DNA of 64,000 nucleotides from Hymenobacter properus (GTDB lineage: Bacteria; Bacteroidota; Bacteroidia; Cytophagales; Hymenobacteraceae), in assembly GCF_015694735.1 (NCBI RefSeq), contig NZ_JADQDP010000005.1:62001-126000 (forward strand), given 5' to 3'. This document shows, in pieces, positions 51,680 through 60,073 of this stretch; the stretch's first letter is position 1; every line of letters starts with the position of its first letter. The notes beneath the pieces are model-generated. The model was not told the origin of the DNA. It was given only the letters and a program-made list of their open reading frames with translations, and made no database searches. Made by a program: the position numbers and the translations under genes.

Positions 51680-53620
51680 CTACTCTTTCTTAAACTCCAG
51701 CTCTGCGCCACCCTGCTTCATCTTGAAGGTGGGCTGGTCGGGCGAAAACTCCACGCGGAGCTGGGCCGGGTCGAACTTGAACACGCCCGGGCTCACGGCT
51801 TCGAGGGTGAAGGCGGGCTGGCCGGTGGCCTGGGCCTTGAGGGCGTTGCCCTCGTGGGTGAAGGTGATTTTGAGCGGAATTTGGGCGCTGGCATAGGTGC
51901 CGGCGTAGCGGTCGAGGTCGGCCGCGGCGGGGGTGAAGCCGGTGGAGATGAACTCAGGCTTCAGGGCCACGCGGGTGTCGCGCTGGGCCAGGGCCCAGGC
52001 CGTGTGGAAGACGAGCTGGTCGCGCCGGGCCATGGCCGGGAAATCGATGAGGTCGATGTCGTCGGTGGCCTTGTGGTACTGCGGGTGCAGGCCGCTGGTG
52101 TAGAAGATAATCGGGACGTTGTGCTTGGCGAAGTTGTAGTGGTCGGAGCGATAGTAAATCTGCTCGGGGTCGGCCGGGTCGTTGTATTTGTAATCGAGGG
52201 CCACGGGGTTGTACTGCTGGTTGGTGGCCTCACTCAGGGTGTTGAGCTCACTGCTGAGGCGGTCGGCACCCACCAAATACACGTAGTCGCCCTTGCCCAT
52301 GTGCAGGCTATCCACGCGGCCCACCATGTCGATGTTGAGGTCGGTCACCGTCTTTTCGAGCGGGAACACAGGGTGGTCGGTGTAGTATTGCGAGCCCAGC
52401 AGCCCCTCTTCCTCGCCGGTATTGGCCAGGAACAGGATGCTGCGGCGCGGGCCGTGGCCGTCCTTTTTGGCCTGCGAAAAAGTGCGGGCCATGGCCAGCA
52501 CGCTCACCGTGCCCGAGCCATCATCGTCGGCCCCGTTGAACACCACACCGTCCTTCACGCCGAGGTGGTCGTAATGGGCCGACACCACGAGAACTTCGTC
52601 CTTTTTGTCTGTGCCCTCGAGGTAGCCCAGCACGTTTTCGGTGGTGAAGGGCTCGGAGTTCAGCTTGGCCTGGACCGTGGCTGCGGCGGGCTTGAAGGGC
52701 GAGGCTACCGGCTTGCCGGCTTTGCCCACGCTCTGGCGGTATTTGTCGAGGCCGGCCGGGGTGGTGCCCAGCAGCTTGGCGCCCATCTCGGGCGACACCA
52801 CGAAGATGTTGAACTGAAACTCCTTGTTTTTGGCGTCGTCAAACTCCAGCTCCTCGTGGCCCATCACCTGGTCGTAGGACTTTGGTGCAGCTGCATAAGC
52901 TGCGGCCGTCGGCATTACGATGATGAGGGAACGTGCGCCCAGCCCGAAAATGGACCGCCGTGCTCCCAACCCCGCCAGCGAAGACGGCGCAAACTGGCTG
53001 GGCTTGCCGTCGGGACCAATCAAGGACTTGCCTTGGGCATTCAGGGGCTCGCCGGCCAGCATAATCAGGTCCTTGCCCTTGTAGTCGGCAGCCGTCGCAA
53101 AATCGGAATACTTATCGTCCTTAATACCGTAGCCCACAAACACCGGATGCAGCGGCGCGGGCGTAGCAAATGCCTTCGTCAGGGCCGCGTAGAAGTCGCG
53201 CTTGCCCTCGAAGGTCTGGCCGCCCACCTTCACGGTGCTGGCGGGTAGGTCGAGGGTGGTGCGCTTCATAGTGAAGTGCTGCAGATAGGGGTTGTCGGAA
53301 CCCGTCACGGGGCCGGTCAGGCCATCGGCCGCAAAGGCCTTGGCGATATAGTCGGCGGCCATTTTCTGGCCTTTCTTGCCGGTTTCGCGGCCCTCGTAGG
53401 CATCCGAGGCCAGCACGTCGAGGTCGGCCTTGAGGCCGGCGGGCGTGATGGTGTTGGCGTAGGTGACCGACCAATCGGTGGGTGCGGCGGCCGGCGCCGG
53501 GGCAGCGGTGGTTTCGGGGTTGCGCCCGGGCTTGGTCTTGATTTTCACCTTGCCCGATTGGGCCGAAGCGGTACCTGCGGCCAGTAGAAGCGCAACCGCC
53601 AGGGGGAGTTGTTTTGACAT
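51680..53620 (-). CDS. M28-family metallopeptidase with shared C-terminal domain
   Basis: 646 residues, signal peptide ending ASAQ (about 20). PA insert domain, then the M28 zinc ligands: His349 (SAHYDHLG), Asp365 (NGADDDGSG), Glu403-Glu404 (GEEEGLLGS), Asp431 (NIDMVGR) and His516 (HPQYHKATDDID). The last 85 residues (PAAADLDRYAGTYASAQIPL...) match the serine hydrolase C-terminus. An exported aminopeptidase is likely. Confidence 0.92.
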   Translation of the reverse strand: MSKQLPLAVALLLAAGTASAQSGKVKIKTKPGRNPETTAAPAPAAAPTDWSVTYANTITPAGLKADLDVLASDAYEGRETGKKGQKMAADYIAKAFAADGLTGPVTGSDNPYLQHFTMKRTTLDLPASTVKVGGQTFEGKRDFYAALTKAFATPAPLHPVFVGYGIKDDKYSDFATAADYKGKDLIMLAGEPLNAQGKSLIGPDGKPSQFAPSSLAGLGARRSIFGLGARSLIIVMPTAAAYAAAPKSYDQVMGHEELEFDDAKNKEFQFNIFVVSPEMGAKLLGTTPAGLDKYRQSVGKAGKPVASPFKPAAATVQAKLNSEPFTTENVLGYLEGTDKKDEVLVVSAHYDHLGVKDGVVFNGADDDGSGTVSVLAMARTFSQAKKDGHGPRRSILFLANTGEEEGLLGSQYYTDHPVFPLEKTVTDLNIDMVGRVDSLHMGKGDYVYLVGADRLSSELNTLSEATNQQYNPVALDYKYNDPADPEQIYYRSDHYNFAKHNVPIIFYTSGLHPQYHKATDDIDLIDFPAMARRDQLVFHTAWALAQRDTRVALKPEFISTGFTPAAADLDRYAGTYASAQIPLKITFTHEGNALKAQATGQPAFTLEAVSPGVFKFDPAQLRVEFSPDQPTFKMKQGGAELEFKKE

Positions 53621-53790
53621 AGAATTCGGAAAGAATGGAAAAAAGGTGTGCAGAAAAGATGGAAGAAACAGGTGAATTTTGAGTTCAGCGGCGAAGCTAC
53701 GCTTTCGGCTTCACTCAGGCCGGGGGCTGAAATTCGACGGATGATTCGCGGCACGGCTGCTGGCATTACAAGCATTCGGGCAGTCCTTAT

Positions 53791-53835
53791 TTAGAACACC
53801 CGTTTCAGGCCCACCCGTAAAATGGCTTTTATGCT
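53791..53835 (-). pseudogene. Possible C-terminal remnant of an outer-membrane beta-barrel gene
   Basis: Reads SIKAILRVGLKRVF then stop, with an in-frame stop just upstream. Alternating pattern and terminal Phe fit the last strand of an outer-membrane barrel. Too short to prove. Confidence 0.25.
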
Positions 53836-53880
53836 TCACTGCCTCTGCAGGACGTTCCGAGGTCATTTTGATAAAGCACA

Positions 53881-53914
53881 AACCCCGCCGCCGGACCGGG
53901 CCGACGACGGGGTT
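53881..53914 (-). terminator. Terminator of the beta-barrel receptor gene
   Basis: 14-base arms (53881-53894, 53901-53914), near copy of the hairpin at 51620. Palindromic copy D lies between it and the receptor stop. Confidence 0.7.
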
Positions 53915-53960
53915 GCATTGCAGAAAAAAGGAGAGAAAAGTGGGGGTGGTATTCTATGTT

Positions 53961-54055
53961 CGTCAGCCGAGCGCGGCCGAGGCATCTCGCGTGCGGCAGT
54001 ATTCAAGTCCGATAAACGAAGCGAGCGAGATGCCTCGGCTCCGCTCGGCATGACG
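53961..54055. repeat. Dispersed palindromic element, copy D
   Basis: Arms about 53961-53993 and 54021-54055, with small gaps, and loop of about 27 bases. Core gccgaggcatctcgc matches copies C and E with changes. Confidence 0.75.
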
Positions 54056-54070
54056 GGCTTTGGAGGCTAC

Positions 54071-56599
54071 TCAGCCACCGAAGCCGCCACCGCCCTGAGG
54101 CGCGGCCTCGATGCGGCCCGGCTTGGCCTTGCTGGCGCCGATGTACCAGGTGAAGCCCAGCCAGCCCACGCGGGTTTCGTCTTTGGCGTAGCGGGTGCTG
54201 GTGAGGTCGGCAGTGGCAATTTCGGTGCGGTAGGCGTTCATGTTGAAGAGGTCCGACACACGCAGGGTGAGGGCGGCGCGGTCCGAGAACAGGCGCTGGC
54301 GCAGGGCCAGGTCCACCTGGCCCCAGGCCAGCTGCCGGCCCTGGGCGGTGAGCGAGGCCGAGCGCACGTTGCCGCTCAGCTGCAGGTCGAGGGTGGGGCG
54401 GATGGTGAAGTTGTTGGTGAGGCGGGCGGTGCCCACCAGGGCCGTGCGGTTGTTGGCGATGCCGTTGCCGGCAATCTGGGCGCGGTAGAGGCTGGTGCTG
54501 GCGTTCAGGCGCCACCACTTGGCCAGGGGCTGGTTGAGGCTCAGCTCGGCGCCGAGGTTGGTGGTGGTGCCGAGGTTGCCGTAGGTTTCACCCATCACCA
54601 GGCCCGAGTTGCCGGCTAAGCGGGTGGCCGTGGTGTCCACGAAGCGCAGGCGCTGGATGCTGTTGGTGGTGATGCGGGCAAACACGGTGCTCGTGATGGT
54701 GGCCTGGCCCACGGTCAGTTGGTGGCCCAGCTCAATGTTGTTGCTGAACTCGGCCTGCAGGCGCGGGTTGCCGAGCCGGTAGCTGCGCGGGTCCTGGTAA
54801 ATGGCCAGCGGGAGCTGCTGCATGAAGTTGGGGCGATTGAGGCGGCGGGCGTAGCTCAGCTGCAGGCGGTTCTGGCCGGGCTCCTTGCCAAAGTCGCGGC
54901 TGATGAGGGCCGAAGGGAAGAAGCTGAGGTAGTCCTGCTGCAGGCTGCCGCGCTGGGCAATGCCCACGCCACCTGCAATGCTGCCGCTCAGGTAGGTGTA
55001 TTCGGTGCGCAGGCCGGCCTGGGCGTTCCACTTGTTGCCGAGGCTGTGTTGCGCCGTCACGTAGGCAGCCGGCACCAGCTGGTCGGAGGCGTAGGTGAGC
55101 GAACGGGCGGGGTCGTTCTCGAAGTCGTTGGGGCGGTTTTCGTTGGCTGCGAAGCCAAAGCTGTTGCTGCCGCGGTTGCCCTGGTGTTCGATTTTGGCAC
55201 CCATTTCGAGGCGGCCCTTGCCGTCGGCCAGCGGGCGGGTGTAGTCCACTTGCCCGAACTGCACGTTGCCTATCAAGTCAAGCTGTTGGCGGGTGCCGGG
55301 CTGGGCAATGGTGCCCACCTCGGCGTATTGGCGCTGCACTACCGGCACCGTGGCGTCAATCACCACGCCGCCGAAGTTGGCCGTCAGCTCGCGGCCCTTG
55401 TGCTCGGCCCAGGTGCGGCGGTAGTTGCCGCCGTAGTTATACACTTTCACCTGCACGTCGAGGTCCTGCTGGCCGCGGGCGCGTTGCACGGGGCCGTTGT
55501 TGGTTTGCTGGGTCAGCTCCTGGCCTTCGCTCTCCAGGTTGCGCTCGGTGCCAATGCTGGCGTTCAGGCCCAGCGTCTGGCTTTTGGGCAGTTCCAGCTC
55601 CACGCCGGCCCGCAGCGAGTGGTTGCGGTGGCCTTCACTGCCGCCGGCCACCTGGGTGGTGCGCACGGTTTCGGTGCCGAGCAGGGCCGTCTGCTCCGAG
55701 TGGCCTTTGCTGGCGTAGGTCACGTCGCGGCCGTCGTAACCGCCGCTCCAAGTGGCTTTGCCCACTTTGCGGCTCAGGCTGATGTTGCCGCTATACTTGT
55801 CGTTGGTACCCAGGTTAACCGACGCGGTGCCGTTGGTGCCGGGGCGGGTTTCTTTCTTCGTAATCAGGTTGATAACCCCGCCGCCGCCGGCCGCGTCGTA
55901 CTTGGCCGAGGGGTTGGTAATAACTTCCACCTGAGCAATGCGCGAGGCCGGAATCTGGTCGAGCCGCTGGCCGCCGCCCGAGCCGCCGTTGCTCACGCCG
56001 GCCGGCTTGCCGTCGATGAGGATGGTGACGTTGGAGGTGCCGCGCATCGAAACCGTGCCGTTCACGTCCACGCTCACCGAGGGCACGTTTTGCAGCACGT
56101 TGGCCGCTGTGCCGCCTACGCTGCTCAGGTCTTTTTCCACGTTAATCACGCGTTTGCCCAGCTCTTCTACCACGGCGGCCTTCTGGCCGGTCACCACCAC
56201 TTCATTCAGCTTAGTTGCCTTAGCGGCCGCCATTTTCAAGCCCGGGAACTGCACGGCCGGGGCCGCTGCCGTGAGCGTGAAGCGGCGCCGCAACACTTGG
56301 TAGTTCAAGTCCTGCACCCGCAGCAAGTAGGCTCCCAACGGCAGTGCGCTGGCCTTAAAAGTGCCCTGCTCCGTTGTTTGGGCCACGGCCACAAACGTCG
56401 AGTCGGCGGCGCGCAACAGCAGCACGTCGGAAAAGGGCACGGCCTGGCCAGAAGCCGCTTCCACCAGACTGCCGCTCACGGCGCCGGGGCCACCGGTTTG
56501 GGCAGCCGCCGCCAGCGGCAGAGCTAGCGCAGCCACAGTCAGGCCGAGCAACACACGGCCAACGCGGGAATTCGAAGCGGGGGTGAGAAAGGTTTTCAT
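54071..56599 (-). CDS. TonB-type outer-membrane beta-barrel receptor with carboxypeptidase-like domain
   Basis: 842 residues from ATG at 56599; signal peptide ending AAAAQ. Residues 38-120 form a CarboxypepD-regulatory-like domain (GSLVEAASGQAVPFSDV), then the plug (KLNEVVVTGQKAAVVE, RMRGTSNVTILIDGKPAG-like region, GGGGVINLIT) and a large beta-barrel. The barrel resembles the outer-membrane beta-barrel family (PF14905) common in Bacteroidota. Takes up an unknown ligand with TonB energy. A complete promoter is upstream. Confidence 0.88.
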   Translation of the reverse strand: MKTFLTPASNSRVGRVLLGLTVAALALPLAAAAQTGGPGAVSGSLVEAASGQAVPFSDVLLLRAADSTFVAVAQTTEQGTFKASALPLGAYLLRVQDLNYQVLRRRFTLTAAAPAVQFPGLKMAAAKATKLNEVVVTGQKAAVVEELGKRVINVEKDLSSVGGTAANVLQNVPSVSVDVNGTVSMRGTSNVTILIDGKPAGVSNGGSGGGQRLDQIPASRIAQVEVITNPSAKYDAAGGGGVINLITKKETRPGTNGTASVNLGTNDKYSGNISLSRKVGKATWSGGYDGRDVTYASKGHSEQTALLGTETVRTTQVAGGSEGHRNHSLRAGVELELPKSQTLGLNASIGTERNLESEGQELTQQTNNGPVQRARGQQDLDVQVKVYNYGGNYRRTWAEHKGRELTANFGGVVIDATVPVVQRQYAEVGTIAQPGTRQQLDLIGNVQFGQVDYTRPLADGKGRLEMGAKIEHQGNRGSNSFGFAANENRPNDFENDPARSLTYASDQLVPAAYVTAQHSLGNKWNAQAGLRTEYTYLSGSIAGGVGIAQRGSLQQDYLSFFPSALISRDFGKEPGQNRLQLSYARRLNRPNFMQQLPLAIYQDPRSYRLGNPRLQAEFSNNIELGHQLTVGQATITSTVFARITTNSIQRLRFVDTTATRLAGNSGLVMGETYGNLGTTTNLGAELSLNQPLAKWWRLNASTSLYRAQIAGNGIANNRTALVGTARLTNNFTIRPTLDLQLSGNVRSASLTAQGRQLAWGQVDLALRQRLFSDRAALTLRVSDLFNMNAYRTEIATADLTSTRYAKDETRVGWLGFTWYIGASKAKPGRIEAAPQGGGGFGG

Positions 56600-56777
56600 G
56601 ATGCAGAAAAGAGAAATGGGGAGGCGAAGGGGCTTGCTCAGGTCAGGCAGCGGCCGCGGTTCCGCTGCGGGGGAGAGAAGCTCAGACACCCGTTAGTCCC
56701 GGTGAGTGGGAGGTTACGGTTCGGTAGCGGGCCGTCTTTGGTACACGCTAACGGCAGCTACTTGGCGTTGTATGGAA

Positions 56778-56807
56778 CAAATGTAAAGCAGGTACTTTGT
56801 AACGCAA
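56778..56807 (-). promoter_or_regulatory. Bacteroidota promoter of the beta-barrel receptor
   Basis: Minus strand TTG (56807-56805), 19-base spacer, TACATTTG (56785-56778): an exact TTG-N19-TAnnTTTG match. Leader of about 170 bases before the receptor start. Confidence 0.7.
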
Positions 56808-57004
56808 GGTACTGTTTCAAATATTTTGTGTTAAGCTAAGCTTTTGAAATTGCTACCCACTGATAGACAGAAAGAAATTTTTACGACCGAACAGGCCTGC
56901 GTATTCTCTTGGGCAGAAGAGTGGCTGAGCGTAGTGCTTGCTCATTAGATGCAAGCACCGTAAGTGGGGTTGCCCCAAGACAAAAATTTTCCCGGTTGCC
57001 ATAA

Positions 57005-57033
57005 AAAAAGCCCCGACCAATAGGCCGGGGCTT
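57005..57033 (-). terminator. Terminator of the MORN-like repeat gene
   Basis: 11-base arms (57008-57018, 57023-57033), one G-T pair, T run on the minus strand. Confidence 0.7.
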
Positions 57034-57058
57034 GTGCAAATCGAACAGGTTTCGCGGG

Positions 57059-58507
57059 CTACCGTCGCTTCACCGGCGCCTTGGGTTTCGGCTTGGGCTG
57101 GTGCACCGGGTCGGCCACCAGCACGCCATTGCGGTAAGTCACGGTGCGGTCCACAGTTTTGCCATCTTCCTTATAGTAGGTCCACACGCCGCTCTGCTTG
57201 CTGTTGCGGTAGAGTCCGTTTACGGCCAGCGTGCCATCCTCCCGGTACTCCTTGAAGGGGCCTTGAATCTGGCTGCGCACGTAAGTGGTTTCCTTGCGTA
57301 CCTTGCCCGAGGGAAAGTACTCCTGCGCCACCCCGGCCATGAAACCGCTCAGGTAGGGCTGCCGGCTCTGCACCACGCCGTTCTCAAAGTAAGTGAGGCG
57401 CTCACCCACCAGCTTGCCCTGTGGGCCGTAGGTTTCCACCTTGCGGGGCGTCTTGCCGTCGGGGTAAAACTCGCGCCAGGTGCCGGCCGGGCGGCCGCTC
57501 TTGTATTGCTCTTCGGCCTGCTTCACTTGCCCGGCCACGTCGTGATAGCGCGTGATTTTGCGGTCCTTGCCGCCGTTGCCGTAGTCGGTTTCCTCGCGCA
57601 GATGGCCGTTTTCGAAGTATTCCTGGCCGTGGCCGGTAGGCACACCATTCTTATAAGTGAGCTTCGATTTCACCTGCCCGCTCTCGTAGTAGCTGGTGGC
57701 CGGCCCGTCGAGGTTGGCCGTGCCGCTCACCGGGGCGGCGCGCTTGGTCAGGTCGTCGCCCAATGGGTTTTTCACCGTGCGCTGGGCCAGTGGGGCAGGG
57801 GCGTAGGTACTCTCGGTCTGCAGCTTACCGCTTTGGTAGTAGCTGCGGTAGCGGCCGCGGCCATTCTTGTCGGCCAGCACTTCTACCTCAATCTGGCTGT
57901 TAGGGTAATACGTTTTGTACGGCCCCGACAACAAACCTTTTGTGAAACTGCCCTCGCTCTGCACCACCCCATTGGGGTAGTAAAATTTTACGGCGCCGTT
58001 GGGCTGCCCGTCGGTGTAAGTGATTTCGGCCTGCGTCTTGCCATCCGGATACAGCGCCTTGAGGGCGCCGTTGGGCTGGCCTTTCACCAGCGTGGTGCGC
58101 AGCTTCACCGAGCCGTCGGGGTGGTAGTAGGTGATTTCGCCATTCGGCTCATCGTTTTCGAAAAAGCCAGCCTGGGCCACGTGGCCGTCGTCATAATAGG
58201 TTTTGAAGGGCCCCTGCCGAATGCCGTCATGGTAGGTGGCCTCCAGCCGGCGCGTGCCGGTGGGGTGAAACTCCACGTAGGCCGAGTCGCGCTTGCCGCC
58301 GTTGAAGCTGGTTTGCTGCTCCAGCTTGCCGTTGCGGTAGAATCGTTTGTAGGTGCCCTGCGGCACGGTATCGGCCGCCACCAGCGCCGTGTACACTTCC
58401 CGCTTGTTTGTTTTCAGCGAATCGTAATACGAGATAAAACGGCGCAGCCGCTGTCCGTGCGACGGCAGTGCCAGCAACAAAAAGAAAAAAGGAACCAGGT
58501 ATTTCAT
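57059..58507 (-). CDS. Secreted MORN-like (YwqK-type) repeat protein
   Basis: 482 residues from ATG at 58507; signal peptide ending SHGQ. About 17 short repeats of the type GxxKxYYxDGxxxxEtxY (for example GPFKTYYDDGHVAQAGF, GALKALYPDGKTQAEI, GPYKTYYPNSQIEVEV), i.e. the MORN_2 pattern. Automated annotation often calls such proteins YwqK antitoxins; nothing here supports a toxin partner. Function unknown, probably periplasmic or surface. Confidence 0.82.
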   Translation of the reverse strand: MKYLVPFFFLLLALPSHGQRLRRFISYYDSLKTNKREVYTALVAADTVPQGTYKRFYRNGKLEQQTSFNGGKRDSAYVEFHPTGTRRLEATYHDGIRQGPFKTYYDDGHVAQAGFFENDEPNGEITYYHPDGSVKLRTTLVKGQPNGALKALYPDGKTQAEITYTDGQPNGAVKFYYPNGVVQSEGSFTKGLLSGPYKTYYPNSQIEVEVLADKNGRGRYRSYYQSGKLQTESTYAPAPLAQRTVKNPLGDDLTKRAAPVSGTANLDGPATSYYESGQVKSKLTYKNGVPTGHGQEYFENGHLREETDYGNGGKDRKITRYHDVAGQVKQAEEQYKSGRPAGTWREFYPDGKTPRKVETYGPQGKLVGERLTYFENGVVQSRQPYLSGFMAGVAQEYFPSGKVRKETTYVRSQIQGPFKEYREDGTLAVNGLYRNSKQSGVWTYYKEDGKTVDRTVTYRNGVLVADPVHQPKPKPKAPVKRR

Positions 58508-58575
58508 AGGCGCAAGAACGCAGGAAAAGCGTTTTCCGTGCAGTAGCCGGTTAGCACTTAAAATTCGGGCCAAAA

Positions 58576-58606
58576 AAGAAGCCCCACCAATTTGGCGAGG
58601 CTTCTT
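58576..58606 (-). terminator. Terminator of the thiolase gene
   Basis: 15-base arms (58576-58590, 58592-58606), two mismatches, T run on the minus strand. Palindromic copy E lies between it and the thiolase stop. Confidence 0.65.
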
Positions 58607-58614
58607 GAAATAAA

Positions 58615-58730
58615 AGAACGTCATGCTGAGCGCAGCCGAAGCATCTCGCATGTGGTAGTAATCAAAACCGTTGAATGATTGATTTACTACTGCACGCGAG
58701 ATGCTTCGGCTGCGCTCAGCATGACGTTCT
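58615..58730. repeat. Dispersed palindromic element, copy E
   Basis: The longest copy: arms of about 50 bases (58615-58665, 58680-58730), only a few mismatches, 14-base loop. Confidence 0.88.
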
Positions 58731-58752
58731 AATAGTCACAAGACATAGTGCT

Positions 58753-59934
58753 CTACAGCGCCTCCACCACAATGGCGCTGGCCCCGCCACCGCCGTTGCA
58801 GATGCCGGTCACGCCAATTTTGCCGCCTTCGTTTTTGAGCACATTCATCAGCGTGGTCACAATGCGTGCGCCCGAAGCGCCCAGCGGGTGGCCCAGGCTC
58901 ACGGCACCGCCGTACTTGTTCACTTTGGTGCCTTCCAGGTTCAGCAGCTTGTTGTTGGCCAGGCTAACCACCGAGAAAGCCTCGTTGATTTCGTAGAAAT
59001 CGACATCGGAGGCCGTCTTGCCGGCGTTTTTCAGCGCTTTCGGAATGGCCAGGGAGGGCGAGGTGGTGAACCACTCCGGCGCCTGTTCGGCATCGGCAAA
59101 GCCCAGGATGCGGCCAATAGGGGTGAGGCCCAGGGCCTCGGCCTTTTCGCGGCTCATCAGCAGCACAGCGGCCGCGCCGTCGTTCAGCGTGGAGGCGTTG
59201 GCGGCCGTCACGGTGCCTTCTTTGATGAAGGCCGGCTTGAGGCCGGGCACTTTCGCGAAGTCTACTTTCAGGTACTCCTCGTCGTCTTCGATAACAGTGG
59301 TTTTGCCACGGCTTTCGATGGTGACGGGCACAATTTCATCCTTCTTCTTGCCGGCCTTGGCAGCGGCGGCGCTGCGGGTGTAGCTTTCAATGGCAAAGGC
59401 GTCCTGCTCTTCGCGGGTGATGCCCATTTCCTTGGCCGTGTTTTCGGCCGCGTTGCCCATGGCGTAGTCGTTATAGGGGTCCCACAGGCCGTCCTTCATC
59501 AGGCCGTCAATCATCTGCCCGTGGCCGTACTTGGCGCCGAAACGGGCTTTGTCGAGGTAATAAGGCACGTTGCTCATGCTCTCCATGCCGCCGGCCAGAA
59601 TCACATCGGCCTGCCCCAGCATGATGGCCTGGGCCGCAAACATGATGGCCTTCGAGCCCGAAGCGCACACCTTGTTCACGGTGGTGCACTCCACGGTGTC
59701 GGGCAAGCCGGCTTTCTTGGCCGCCTGCCGGGCAGGTGCCTGGCCCAAATTGGCCGAAATCACGTTGCCCATAATCACCTGCTCAACTTCCGATGGCGCC
59801 ACGCCGGCCTTGTCCAGGGCACCTTTCAGCGCAATGGCGCCCAACTCGGTGGCCGACAACGACGCCAGCGCCCCGCCAAACGACCCAATGGGCGTGCGGA
59901 CAGCGGAAATAATGACAACTTCTTTGGTTTGCAT
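58753..59934 (-). CDS. Acetyl-CoA C-acyltransferase (thiolase)
   Basis: 393 residues from ATG at 59934. Nucleophile Cys90 (NKVCASGSKA), GHPLGASGAR (His) and CNGGGGASA (second Cys). Makes or splits acetoacetyl-CoA/3-ketoacyl-CoA. Stand-alone with a -7 box 43 bases upstream. Confidence 0.93.
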   Translation of the reverse strand: MQTKEVVIISAVRTPIGSFGGALASLSATELGAIALKGALDKAGVAPSEVEQVIMGNVISANLGQAPARQAAKKAGLPDTVECTTVNKVCASGSKAIMFAAQAIMLGQADVILAGGMESMSNVPYYLDKARFGAKYGHGQMIDGLMKDGLWDPYNDYAMGNAAENTAKEMGITREEQDAFAIESYTRSAAAAKAGKKKDEIVPVTIESRGKTTVIEDDEEYLKVDFAKVPGLKPAFIKEGTVTAANASTLNDGAAAVLLMSREKAEALGLTPIGRILGFADAEQAPEWFTTSPSLAIPKALKNAGKTASDVDFYEINEAFSVVSLANNKLLNLEGTKVNKYGGAVSLGHPLGASGARIVTTLMNVLKNEGGKIGVTGICNGGGGASAIVVEAL

Positions 59935-59976
59935 ACCGATGTTAAATGAAGTGGGGTGGGAGGTTGAATCTGGCCG

Positions 59977-59984
59977 CAAAAGTA
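59977..59984 (-). promoter_or_regulatory. -7 promoter box for the thiolase
   Basis: Minus strand TACTTTTG matches TAnnTTTG, 42 bases before the start. Confidence 0.45.
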
Positions 59985-60073
59985 CGGATTTACCGTCCCC
60001 CGGCGAGCAGTCAGCCTAACAGGCGTTAGCCGGTTTTAGTTACTGATATAAATGGCTTATTCCCAGCCCCGAA

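Larger units (their letters stand above)
53621..54070. other. 450-base gap with palindrome, terminator and a coding remnant
   Basis: Between the peptidase start and the receptor stop. Contains a 14-codon barrel-like tail (53791-53835), the terminator hairpin at 53881-53914, and palindromic copy D (53961-54055). No intact gene is seen. Confidence 0.6.
56600..57058. other. 459-base gap upstream of the receptor
   Basis: Contains the receptor promoter (56778-56807), an AT-rich stretch (56760-56880), a possible folded RNA element (56908-56979) and the terminator for the next gene (57005-57033). No protein gene seen. Confidence 0.6.

Noticed and set aside
54719..56527. Very long open frame antisense to the beta-barrel receptor
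   Set aside because: Translated product is rich in His, Gln and Ala with no family pattern; it mirrors codon bias of the real gene on the other strand.
56908..56979. tRNA-like fold
   Set aside because: The inner loop has nine bases, there is no T arm, and the acceptor does not pair as in a tRNA.
57059..58507. YwqK antitoxin
   Set aside because: The MORN-like repeats account for the usual database name; no toxin gene is adjacent.
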